Shown: positions 24,278-34,619 of the stretch, piece after piece
Position numbering within the stretch: position 1 is the stretch's first letter
How the letters are laid out: each line of letters starts with the position of its first letter
NCBI GenBank assembly: GCA_918797485.1
Contig: CAKKNE010000002.1
Coordinates: forward strand, 3,562,501-3,626,500
Reading direction: 5' to 3'
DNA from: Pelagomonas calceolata
Taxonomy: Eukaryota; Sar; Pelagophyceae; Pelagomonadales; Pelagomonadaceae
Length of the DNA: 64,000 bases
Notes under the pieces: generated by a model
Told to the model about the DNA's origin: nothing
The model's database searches: none
Seen by the model: only the letters and a program-made list of their open reading frames with translations
Position numbers and translations under genes: made by a program

Positions 24278-24302
24278 GGGTAGGTACGTAGGTACCACGG
24301 TA
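24278..24302 (+). promoter_or_regulatory. TACC-N2-GGTA motif before the Sfi1-like gene
   Basis: TACCACGGTA at 24,293-24,302, preceded by GTAGGTACGTAGG, ends 13 bp before ATG 24,315. The 2-bp spacer is that of the canonical RFX X-box core. It is part of the shared motif set described for IFT172. Confidence 0.4.
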
Positions 24303-24314
24303 GCGGACAGCACA

Positions 24315-26714
24315 ATGTCAAGATACGATGCCCGGATAATGCCCAATTTCACGCCGACAGTGGACGCGGAGGTAGAGGCGCTTCTGAGACACATGAATTG
24401 CCTCAGCGAGCGGGTCCAGGTAGCTGAGGTAGAGTTGGCCGTAGCTTGCGCAAGCAGCTGCGAGAGATGTGAAAGCTCCGGGATGCCGCGTGCGCACAAG
24501 ATTAATCAACAATGGTCACTTATTTCGGTAGTGGCTGATGGTACAAGCCTTGACAAAGTGAGCCAAGATAGCTTGTCGAGCAAAGTAATGTCAAAGATTG
24601 ACGATGTTGTACTCAAGTTAGACAAAGCACAAAGCAAGCCTGTGGAACAGCAGCAAGGGACGCAATCTGTGGTACAAATTCAAACAATTGTTAGAGGTTG
24701 GCTGTGCCGAAATCATGATATGCTCTGCGCCGCAGTGTTGCAGCAGCTGCGTGATTGGGTTATAGGAGGTATCCACAAAGTCATGCGCTTGGACGTACTT
24801 CGGCAGATGAAAATGGATGAAGTTTCTCGTGATTGCACTACTGAGCGTAATGTAAAACTTGTTCAGGGTTGCTTCAAGGCATGGCATTCTGGGACCCTTT
24901 CAAAACGAGAGCAGGTCAACTACATTAGCTCTGCCATTATTACTGCAATCGCAAAACGCGAAGCGCGAATGTTGCGAACTGTTCTCAGAGCTTGGTATTG
25001 CGACTGCAAAGGGCCTCGTTCAAAGCGAAGCTGCCAACACCGCCGTACTGAAATGCTCCGTGCCGCTCGTCACCGCATCAAAACCCGAGAAAAAAACATT
25101 TTGGCAAGGAACCTAGTAGGGTGCCTTATTATTACAAACAACATGATTGCATCTGAGCTGAGCCGGACCATCCACCACGCTGCGAAAAAAAGACAAGTTT
25201 GGTGGCGATTGCACCATCACTTTCGGGCATTGAAGCAATTGCTAAAAGTCAAAGCCTCCATGCGTCGACTGGCCAGCACGCATCATCGAAGAGTGATGTA
25301 TTCCCACTTTTTCTACCCGTGGACAGAACATCTGCATGCATCATCAAATGCCACACTTGATCGCGCTCGTTGGCCCAAGCCAAGATGCTATCAGCCGCGA
25401 TACTCACAAAAACTTGTCAAACAGTTTGCTCAGGTTTTCATTCGCAAACATATTGTTGGGCCCTGTTGGAAACACTGGTATGCGTACTATAGGGCACGGA
25501 CATCCCAGCACGCACTACAAGCATGTGCTGCTCAACGTAGCCTTCTTGCCCACTGGTCACACTGGCGTAGGGCAGCTGCTCATCGGCGCAAGCTAAGATC
25601 ACTCAGTGTGAGTATATGGCAGGAAACAAGTCACCAGCTTCTCAGTAGGCCCCTCCGAGCTTGGTATACGCACAGCCGCAAAGTACGCTCCCGTCGGAGA
25701 GCTCAGAATCGCCTCGTGACAGCACATGTATGCGCACGAAATCGCCGACTTAGGCTCAGGTTTATGCGTGGATGGCATCACCAGGCCGTCTATGGTCGTG
25801 TCGAAGGATTGTATACGCGAGCCGAGCTTGTGCGGTCCTTAGCCGAGTTACAAGCCCACGCACGAAGGCTCGAGACACGTGGCGAGTTTTATGGTGTTAC
25901 TTGCGAAGAAGCTTTTAAGCAGCTGGAGGATGAGCGTGATTGGGCTAGTCGCGCAGCGACTCGTTTAAACGACCGCGAGATCCATGCTAGACGGTTGACC
26001 CTAGCCATGCATCATGCCCAGGCTGAAATTGATCGTATTGGTTCCGCAATAAAATGTACTGCTAAGCTTCACCCAGCTGCAGTGCGCAGAGCAATAGTAG
26101 ACGCTGCATGTCTGCAAACAACCGACGATGCCGGGGCTATTAAGACTAAAGCAACGGACCGATTGCCTGAACTTCCATTTAAACCGGAATTTGGGCTGGC
26201 TCGCGAAGCAGGACTTTTTGCCAGCGACGCTGTTGGCACAAAGAAGAAAGTTGATAATATTAAACAAGCAGGCAGTCAAATCATCAAGGAGCAAGATTTT
26301 GTTGATGTGGATCTAGAATACCTTATGCTTAGACTGCGCTTTGTTCTTGCCCAAGCCTCTACTGACTTTCGCAGCTTTAAACATTTTGGGGGTAAACTTC
26401 TCTATGTCCCTAATAAATGTAGATACCCATCATCTCGAGACGATGAGGCTTATAAAGCTGTTCTAGAAATAGCCAGAGACATCGAGGCGGGTTGGCATTT
26501 GTGGAATTTTCTGATACACGGCGATGTGTCGACACTCAGCAACAAACATGCTGTTGCTTGGAAGGTATTGGAGGGAACCATCGTTGACATTGATGCTAGA
26601 TGGACTTCACTGAAAGGCACCACCATGAATGGGCACGAGCGACTTCCAATCTGGAGCGAATTTTGCCATGCTCTTTTGTTACTGCCTTTCGAGTCACAGC
26701 TAATACCCACATGA
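24315..26714 (+). CDS. IQ-motif, Sfi1-like centrin-binding protein
   Basis: A single-exon protein of 799 aa. An IQ motif (VVQIQTIVRGWLCRN, about residues 116-130) starts a long basic helical region. Repeated aromatic helices are spaced 25-70 residues apart: FKAWHSG, LRAWYCDC, WKHWYAYYRA, LAHWSHWRRA, LRAWYTHSRK and MRGWHHQA. This is the pattern of Sfi1-type repeats, which bind centrin on centriole and basal-body filaments. A coiled-coil segment (about 530-600) and a non-repetitive C-terminus follow. Centrin or calmodulin binding is inferred from the repeats. A motif like those before IFT172 sits just upstream, consistent with a basal-body protein. No signal peptide or membrane segment. It may be complete, as the start lies just past in-frame stops. 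Confidence 0.65.
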   Translation: MSRYDARIMPNFTPTVDAEVEALLRHMNCLSERVQVAEVELAVACASSCERCESSGMPRAHKINQQWSLISVVADGTSLDKVSQDSLSSKVMSKIDDVVLKLDKAQSKPVEQQQGTQSVVQIQTIVRGWLCRNHDMLCAAVLQQLRDWVIGGIHKVMRLDVLRQMKMDEVSRDCTTERNVKLVQGCFKAWHSGTLSKREQVNYISSAIITAIAKREARMLRTVLRAWYCDCKGPRSKRSCQHRRTEMLRAARHRIKTREKNILARNLVGCLIITNNMIASELSRTIHHAAKKRQVWWRLHHHFRALKQLLKVKASMRRLASTHHRRVMYSHFFYPWTEHLHASSNATLDRARWPKPRCYQPRYSQKLVKQFAQVFIRKHIVGPCWKHWYAYYRARTSQHALQACAAQRSLLAHWSHWRRAAAHRRKLRSLSVSIWQETSHQLLSRPLRAWYTHSRKVRSRRRAQNRLVTAHVCARNRRLRLRFMRGWHHQAVYGRVEGLYTRAELVRSLAELQAHARRLETRGEFYGVTCEEAFKQLEDERDWASRAATRLNDREIHARRLTLAMHHAQAEIDRIGSAIKCTAKLHPAAVRRAIVDAACLQTTDDAGAIKTKATDRLPELPFKPEFGLAREAGLFASDAVGTKKKVDNIKQAGSQIIKEQDFVDVDLEYLMLRLRFVLAQASTDFRSFKHFGGKLLYVPNKCRYPSSRDDEAYKAVLEIARDIEAGWHLWNFLIHGDVSTLSNKHAVAWKVLEGTIVDIDARWTSLKGTTMNGHERLPIWSEFCHALLLLPFESQLIPT

Positions 26715-27200
26715 GCACCCGGATGGGCAAGGGCTCGACGGGCACCAAGGCTCGACGCCCATCCGCTCGCCCGAAAAGGGTTTACTAGCTTGTATTTAAA
26801 ACCGCCCAGACAGTTGAGTGCTCTTCAAGTTTACAAGCGTCTTCAAGTTACCGCCGTGACCGTGACTATGTAATCTACTATGTATTATCAGTCCGGTTGG
26901 GCATCCTGACCGAGCAGGGTGAAGGCCCTTAGAGCATTTTCCTTTTTTTAGGTCTTCCTTTATTTATTATTTATTTATTCAGCCCGTGTACCCGTTTAAT
27001 GATTCAAGTTTAGCCCGGATCTCCCTCGCCGAGTCTCCCGAGGGGTTACCGTGACAAGAGGGGTGTTCACAGGCAAGTGACTGGCACGGGTGATCTGCAG
27101 CCTAGACTCGGACCTGCAGTGCAGCGCAGCAGCGCTCTGCCTTGTGCTCCCCAAGGCGGTTATTATAGACGGTCAACCCGGTAGCACGCAATCGGGCGGC
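26715..27200. other. Intergenic between convergent genes
   Basis: AT-rich 3' flanks of the Sfi1-like gene and MCM5. It contains one CCGTGACCGTGACT box (about 26,856) and a T-rich run near 26,940. No gene seen. Confidence 0.5.
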
Positions 27201-27423
27201 GGCTAGTATGCAAGATTGAAGTCTCTCTTTTCTACCCTCAATGCATCAAAGACCTTCCAAAATAGTCCAGGCTTGCGAGTCATGAAGAAGCTATTGCCTG
27301 ATGTAGTCTGACGGCAGGAAGTATTATAGTTCCATGAACTAGAACCAACAGTTGACAGAAGTGTCCAACTTGGATTGGGTCCAGTAATAATTGCCATCAC
27401 TCGTTCTGGCCAAAATTCCTTCG

Positions 27424-29985
27424 TTACCTCAGTCGGCGAAGACGTCGACCTTTGTCCAACTCTGTAAATTCCATGCGATTGCTCATGATTTTGAGTGCCC
27501 GGCGCAATGCGAAATCAGCATGGCCAAGAGCAACGCCTTCGTCTAGAACAAGCAACATTTTGGCATCGGTACCAACAGGCACACGTTGCTTTAGAAATTG
27601 CTCCGCGTTCTGAATTTGGAGACGCTCCTCATCACCAAGGAATCTCATCTCAACTCCAACCGTCTGTGGAGCAGCGGATGCAGCAGCCATAGTCGACACC
27701 TTGAATAATCGAAGTGCTTCGTGGACGTCTCGGGACTGCACGGTTGCTTCGAGACGCATCTTCGCCAAGGATTCGGCGATTCGCACAAGTGCCTCTAGCT
27801 GACGTACAGTCACGGGCACCTAAGGTGGCATAAAGATAATATTTGCCTTCGATTTTGCACACTGCAATGTGCAGCTTGGTGTCTTTGTCCACCGGTGCAG
27901 TCCCCTTGCCGTTTTACAACTTCGCGAATAGAAACATACTCTGATGAAAGCAAGGCCTACATCAAAAATTACTATTGCTTGCATGTGAAATCAAACCCTG
28001 TAAAAATGCAGCTGTTTCACTATTCAGGCGCGGAGAGGACTTTGTGCGACAGTAAGCAACATAATCCCTCAATAACTTGAGCTCGAGAATGCTATCAGCT
28101 GCGTTGTTCAGACTCGTTTGTGGGTCTGCTGAAGCCTGGACGACTCCAGCTGTGTTTGAAGCCTTCATGTGAACGCCCATGACGTGCTTAGCTATGGAGA
28201 GGTCGCGGCCTTCATCTCGGATGTCTCTGACAATGAAAATGCAGTCAAAGCGCGAAAGAATCGTTGACATCATGTCTATATTCTCTGCGGCAGAACGAAG
28301 ATCATCGTAACGACCATATACTGGATTAGCTGCAGCAAGAACAGATGTGCGAGAGTTGAGCACTGTTGTGATGCCAGCTTTAGCAATAGATATCGTCTGC
28401 TGCTCCATAGCTTCGTGAATTGCAACTCGGTCTGTCTCGCGCATCTTATCGAATTCGTCAATACAGCATATACCTCCATCCGCCAAAACCATAGCGCCAC
28501 CTTCAAGGAAAAATTCTCGATTTTTATCTCGAATAACTGATGCTGTCAAACCAGCAGCTGAAGAACCCTTACCAGATGTATATACACCAACGGGAGCAAC
28601 CTTCTCCACAAACTTTAGGAACTGGGATTTGGCGGTTGAAGGATCGCCCAGGAGCAAAACATTAATGTCACCACGTAACTTGACCCCGTCTGGCAGCGTT
28701 TTCTTGCATCCACCCATAAGCTGGCACGCCAACGCCTTTTTTATATCCAAAGTATATTCACCTTGAATACTGGGAGCTATAGATGCAGCCAAAAGCCTGT
28801 ATATATCAGACCGCCGCGAAAGTTCCACAAAGCGGTCCTCCTCGGCAGGACTAAAATGCCGAGATTTGTTCCCATGACCATCCACGTTGAAATCGATTCC
28901 TACCACCTTTATATAAGGCAAGCGAATTGCGGCAACTGCAGCATCGGGATTCTGAGGTTTGTCTGCGCGTTCAAAGAGAGACAAAACACCAAGGATTGAT
29001 ACTCGAGCTCCAGGAGCTGCAATGTCGACTAAGCCCCTTTCTACCACCACAAGAGTAGATCGTGGCATCTCACCCGCAGGGACAGTCTCTGGTGCTTCCT
29101 GCAGCTTCAATGTTTGTTGATCTGTGTACCTAGATGTAGACTGCTCAGGCAGCACCAATCAAACAAGACATTTCCACATACGAACAATCGTCTGGTAAGA
29201 TTACGTAAGGGGTAGACCCACAATCTGTCTGACTAACACTATTGCATTTTATTGGTAGCGATGCAGTTGAGAAGGTACCTCTACAGTCCAGAGAATCTCG
29301 CTTTCCGCAACGCGAGCACCTACATTATGATGCATCAAACAAAGTGCCATATTTAATAGAAACACGTCTGTCACTGAATCTCAATTCGAGCTGCCTTCGA
29401 TTTGACCTTGGATGAACCTATAAAAAGTAGTCAGTTGCCCCAAATTTGGTTCGCAATCCACGGTGCATGCACACTAACAATGATCCCTGAAACCTTTATG
29501 AGTTTCCCCACGTGGTCTGCAGCAAGTAAACGTAGTGGGGTTGCAAGTTGTGTTGATTTCAGTGCTATCTGCACCCCAATACTTCGATTACCTAAGCGAA
29601 TGACTTACACCTGTCAATTTTCTGCACTGGGGCGAACATGGTGTATTGCTAAGGACTGCCCTACGCAGCACGTCATTGGCCGCAGCTTCAAAAAGATCCA
29701 GTTGATCCTCTGGTGACTTTTGAAGCGATGTCAGTAGTGCCCCATCAAATAATCCCAGTTCAGAAAGCTCCACAGTAATTGTCAACTCACCGCGCCTAAG
29801 TTTGGTGAATTCAGCATGACTATCATAATGGGCGCCGTCGCGACCGATGATGTTGTATCAATAGTTCGCGATACCTAAAAGGCCAAATAGGAGATGGTAG
29901 TACACGGACGCCGCTTTCTGCTTGAAGACCGAGTCTGCCCGAAAGTTGCGCAGGAAGTCAGCATATCTCTTTTGCATCATCTCTG
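27424..29985 (-). CDS. MCM5: DNA replication licensing factor MCM5
   Basis: MCM5 is one of six subunits of the MCM2-7 helicase. Strong matches are [37 protein letters not shown] (Walker A), [19 protein letters not shown] (Walker B), [18 protein letters not shown] and ILSRFD (arginine finger). [19 protein letters not shown] follows; these are MCM5 rather than MCM3 forms. The last exons are 27,997-about 29,120, 27,940-27,861 and 27,819-27,424, with introns of 56 and 41 bp. Upstream exons carry a zinc-binding stretch ([12 protein letters not shown] near 29,330) and [12 protein letters not shown] (near 29,770). The start ([14 protein letters not shown] near 29,980) gives a short N-terminus. The joins around 29,120-29,160 and 29,790-29,880 are approximate. 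The protein looks complete. Confidence 0.92.
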
Positions 29986-29999
29986 GGGCTCCGGGACAG

Positions 30000-30460
30000 T
30001 AATTCCCTAGCCCAGGTCATCTAGATTAGGCCCTAGTGTGTGACATAGGCCCCAAAGATAGACGCAGACACTTACCAAACATTCGCTTCTCCCCTCCGAG
30101 AGGCCTCCAAACACTTGCCAACACGTCCCAAACACTTGCCCAAACACTTGAATTTAGTTGAAAACACTTGCGCGCCGCAGTACCCGCACGCGCGCCGACT
30201 GCCCCGGCCCGGGCCCGGCCCTATCAGCGCCCCTGAGCCTGCCACCGCTGCAACATATAGCCACCAACGACGTGCCTTAGGCCGAACGCAGCCCTATACG
30301 CCGGGATATTCTGGTTTGTACTCCTTTTAGCCCGGGCCCCCTTTGTACCTACTAGAACCCACTAGAACCAGCCCAAACACTTACAGTTTCGTCCAAACAC
30401 TCACGTCAACACAGATTCGGGCCCAAACACTTACCAAACACTCGCCAAAAGGTCTTGCGT
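30000..30460. repeat. Irregular CCAAACACTTGCC array
   Basis: At least eight copies of (C)CAAACACT(T/C)(G/A), at about 30,107, 30,129, 30,140, 30,161, 30,373, 30,393, 30,423 and 30,434, plus a diverged one at 30,074. They are all in the same orientation with irregular spacing. They lie just upstream of the MCM5 start and downstream of APC2. The rest, to 30,870, holds nothing recognisable. Confidence 0.6.
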
Positions 30461-30872
30461 CCTACCCTGGGCCCCATAGTGACGTCCATAGTGCTATATC
30501 GCAGTCGCTATCGGGATGATAGTTTCAAGTCAGACACATGGTGCCTCTTTGGGCAACAATTGGTGGGTTTAGGAAACTAGAAAAGGGCATTTGCAGTCCT
30601 CTCTCTCTCTATGTGCTGCGCAGCGGCACCAGCCAGTAGACAGACCGCAATACTGGTGCCACTAGCGCTTGATGGGAGATATGCCGACAGGCCACGAACA
30701 AGCGTCCCCGTACTGCTCAAGGTAGGTATGTCTATGAGGCCGCCACAAACCACGGAGAATTCTAGAAAGGCGATAAGTGTATCCGACGGTCTGTTCTTGC
30801 GTATTCAGCTTCACATCTTGGGTTACTTTGGCGTCAATTAACGTTCAAAAGGACACGCTCTCTTATCTTAAC

Positions 30873-33082
30873 CTAGTTATCTGGCTTGGGCGTGTTGAGA
30901 GGAAGCCCGTAAAGTCCACCAGAATAGTCAACTTTATGAGACGCGCAAAGTAATTCTAGGATTCTTGATAATTCCCTTGGTGATAGGTCATAGACTGTGT
31001 TTTGGCTGTGCATTATATTTCGAAGTAGGCGGTGGAGCCTTGGAAGTGTCAATTTGCCAAAATTCGAAAGAGCACCAATAATGAATGGGTAAAAGAAATT
31101 CTTATTGTCATCATAATGCGCCCCTTGATTAGCAAGATCAGTGTGGTCAGAACCATTTTCTTCAGAAATAGTGTCAGAATTTGAATGCTGCTGAAATTGG
31201 GACGACACAGAGTAGAGTCCTGATAATCGCTCTTCTATTACCCCGTGATTGACCCAAAAAGCCACGGTACTCTTCACACGGTGGATAGGTAAACTAGTTG
31301 TGGAAGCTAGATCGTGTAAGTTTCTACTATCATATCCATGAAAATGCAAGATAAGAATAGCATGGATTGGAGACACAACGAAAACTTTTCTATCACCAGA
31401 ATCCAAATCGAGCTCTAATTGGGCGCGGCCTGTCTCCTTCAACCAAACTAGTTTTCTTGGAGTTTTGAGCGTGTTGTACATGTTGGCGAATGATTCTAGC
31501 GCAGAGTTCACACGCCTAATTGCACTATCTAAACAAGATACCTATTGGGCTGCCAGACAGACAGCAAAACGGCAAGCCACGCTGAAGCTAGCCGATGAAT
31601 AGTCAGCGCACAATTAGAAAGTTCAGGCCAAAATACCTGAGAAATTACGGTGACCCGAAGGTAATCACAGGGAGCTCGTTGATTCAACCTCGTGGAATCT
31701 TCTACATCACGCAACATAATTTCACAATGATGGAGTAAGGCATCACCAAAGCGTAGCTTTAGTAGTTCCAGATTCTTCACTTCTTGTGTGGTTTCGTGCA
31801 TATTAAGTTTTGTCAGTACCCTGCGATAAAAATGTCCACAAAAACACTTACGATGTCCTTACTTATCAGCTAGCATCTGCCGATACTCGTCTACAAATAT
31901 TTCTCTTGTTCCATAAATGGATATCAACATAGACAGGATGTCTCGCATTGTTTTCGGAATCGCATTTTGACAATTACTTGGATTTGGAACCCAATCTTCC
32001 CCTGGACTGTCGTGATTCTCATTATCAGAGTCGCAAGAGCCAAGTACCATAGATTTTGACCGATGGAGCTCCTCATATAGCTCGCCAGAGAGCTCATCAG
32101 TGAGATTGGCTACGATGCAACGAACCGTGTCCTTGCGATGTTGTAAATATTGTCTCACAGGCATAGTCACAGTATCAAGAAGAATACGACGGGGATCTAA
32201 GATACGAAGCACTTTAATGGTAGATATATACATTTCTATAATTTGCGAGGTGTTTGCTCCCAAGTGGAGCAGCCTGCGACAAAGTGTCAATCGAAGCGAA
32301 CGGGCCAAGAAATGATGTTGCCGCGTGCGAGACAGCGCGTTGCAAAGCTCAACAACAGCGCATGCAGACTCTGGAAACTCGGCGATGATGTCGTAAAACT
32401 GTTTGACACGAGCACTAACGTATGTCTCAACCACAACGAGGTCCACCAGTCGCCCAAGTGCCGCTTCAGTATGCCTTTCAAACTTAGATGATAAGCTATT
32501 ACGATCAATTGCAATTAGCCAAGGCAGCACTGTTGATTTTTTCCACCTCTCCAGTATATGAAGCATGGGAGTATCATACCTCTCAGCACAAATATCAAAC
32601 ACACAACGATCAATACCTTCGTAGAAGACCTTGTGTATTGTTTCTCTGAAAAAATGATACCAACCAAGAAAGTGGACGTTCGTCCAAAAAGAAGAAAAGG
32701 CAAGGAACTGATTGATACTTTTGACAGCCTCAGCGTTATCACACTTAAAAAAAGAGCCATGCGCCCTCATCAAGGAGGTTGTAAGGACAGTTTCGATGCA
32801 CCTAACGAATCCTGTAGGCGCACGAGACAGTATCAAAGCAGAGAAGTAGTCACGTGTTGCTAAATGTTGTATTTCTTCAGTTGTAATCAGCGTCTTTAGC
32901 GCTTCACATGCCCCATCAGTAGCACGGATAATCTCCTTTGCTAACTGCTTTAAGGTGCAGCTGCCATCGTCGAAATTGACGCTAAGCCAAAATATAGACG
33001 CAGCGCGTTCGGCGTAGCTATATCTTTTGCCGCCGGCCAGGTTGTTCCAATCTGATTGAGATTTTTCGGCATACACCACCAT
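30873..33082 (-). CDS. APC2: Anaphase-promoting complex subunit 2
   Basis: APC2 is the cullin-like scaffold that holds the RING subunit APC11 in the APC/C ubiquitin ligase. Exons 33,082-31,863, 31,820-31,563 and 31,515-30,873 splice in frame (introns 42 and 47 bp, GT-AG) to 706 aa; human has 822. Matching segments are IKVLRILDPRRILL, VRQYLQHRKDTVRCIVA, DWVPNP and ILSMLISIYGTREIFVDEYR. They are followed by KNLELLKLRFGDALLHHCE, the cullin homology region, and the C-terminal winged-helix domain ending SGGLYGLPLN. The N-terminal repeats are shorter than in animals, so a missed upstream exon is possible. It sits on the same strand as MCM5. Confidence 0.93.
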
Positions 33083-34490
33083 AGGCCGTTTGTAATGTGC
33101 GGGTTGGAAATTGGAATACGTCTAGTAGGGTTCCAATGTTTAACAACTTAGACGTTTCTTTGAATTACCTAGCCTGAGCCTGAGGCTACTCCCTATCCCG
33201 AGGCCACTTCGATATCCCCTCAGGTTTGATATGGGGAAGTCGCCTCCCGCTCCTGAGATCACTCCTGCGTATTTTCCAAACCAGCCTGAGAAAGCGCACG
33301 ACTCGGCGGCCTGTCCGCGTCCGCCAGGACCCGGAGTCCGACTCCGGAATCGCTTTTAATGCCCAGCGAGCCGGATACAAAGATTAGCCACATTCAAGTT
33401 CACTGGCCCGGGCAGGCTTGCCACTGCCAGTGATAGTAGACTCGGACTATGGAGCGGGAGATGATTCATCCCCCAGGGCCAGGGTGGCTTCGATAGTCAC
33501 GGTTTCGCGGTCACGGTACCCCGGGGCCTGGACTGTATCATGACCGTGAGGTCGATACGCTCACCGTGACCACCGTGACTGGTGGCCACGGCATGACGGT
33601 CACTCACAACGACCCCCCCCCCTTGCGTAACATGCCTACGTCGCGGTGCCGCCCCGATTTCCGTTGCCGTGAGGCTCCGCAGGGTTTGATATCGTAGCGC
33701 AGCTCCGATTATGGCTTCCAAAGGGTTGCACTTGTCCTCAGTCCCGAAAGTCGATTTATTTATGTCGCCGCGTACGCCGAGAACCTCGAATCGGTCTCTC
33801 GCGATGCTAAGACGGTCGCTATGATACGCCAAGATGACCGTAGCTTCGCCCGGTCGTACCAGCCTGAGGGTAGTAGCAACCGCGCGGGGGGCAGCTTCTG
33901 CGCACGCCCGGCGAGATTTCGTGCGTCTCTTTTTATGCTGAAAAGCAGAGTATCCAGCATTTCCGGGCGCTCGGGCAGGTCCAAGTGCTGGCAACTTGAA
34001 GGGGCCATCCGGCAGGGGGGAAGGGGGGGATCAGGGTGTGAGATGTGAGTGTGAGACCGGTTTGGAGGTGTAAGTGTGAGTGTGAGACCGGTCGCAGTTC
34101 TCAGATGTGAGACCCGGGCGACCGTGCGGGTCGCCGGCGCGGCGGCGCCGCGCCGGCGCGGGGCTGCTGGCGGCGCGAAAATGACTGTATTTCCGGCCAT
34201 GCCTTCCAGGCTCTGAATTGGTCTGCCAAGCACGCGTGGCGGCTCTTTTGGCACTTTTGAGGCTAAATTTAGCGATTTTTAGGCAAAAAATCGTTTAAAA
34301 CCCGAATTTACAGGCGTCCAGGTGTGCGATTTTGCGCTTAGATGTGAGTTTGAGGACGCTTCAGACGCCTAGGTGTGAGTGTGAGGACGGATTCTCACAC
34401 GCTGGTCCCCCGGGGGCATTCCCAAGATACTGTGCCAAGGGCCAAGAGAGATCACCCGCACCCGTAGACGCAAACGAGCATACAGGCTTG
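33083..34490. other. Intergenic repeats before BBS9
   Basis: 33,490-33,600 is rich in GTGACCGTGA palindromes. 33,660-34,000 on the minus strand encodes a repeat-family peptide with NPLEAIIGAALRYQTLRSL and LDLPERPEMLDTLLFS; the latter recurs at 43,530 on the plus strand. 34,033-34,110 and 34,340-34,400 carry GTGTGAGTGTGAG repeats. A GC-only near-palindrome (GCCGGCGCGGC and its complement) lies at about 34,133-34,157. Confidence 0.55.
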
Positions 34491-34518
34491 AGCATACGTA
34501 CCAATTGTCGGCTGCATA

Positions 34519-34531
34519 GGTACTGTAGGTA
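34519..34531 (+). promoter_or_regulatory. TACTGTAGGTA motif before BBS9
   Basis: TACTGTAGGTA (34,521-34,531) is one base from the TACCGTAGGTA seen before IFT172 and the giant gene. It lies 89 bp upstream of ATG 34,620. Confidence 0.35.
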
Positions 34532-34619
34532 TCGCACAGTTTCTATCTATCTGTTGATTTAATGATTAGTTGTGCCTGTTGATTTAAGGATTAGATTGTT
34601 GTGTCTGAACCAGTGATAT

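Noticed and set aside
27424-29158. First taken for MCM3
   Set aside because: The segment before the ATPase reads [20 protein letters not shown] and the C-terminus [13 protein letters not shown], both MCM5-type. MCM3 has QTITIQEMPEKAPAGQLPR.
30107-30442. CRISPR-like array
   Set aside because: The repeated units are about 12 bp with irregular gaps in a eukaryotic intergenic region; there is no direct-repeat/spacer periodicity.
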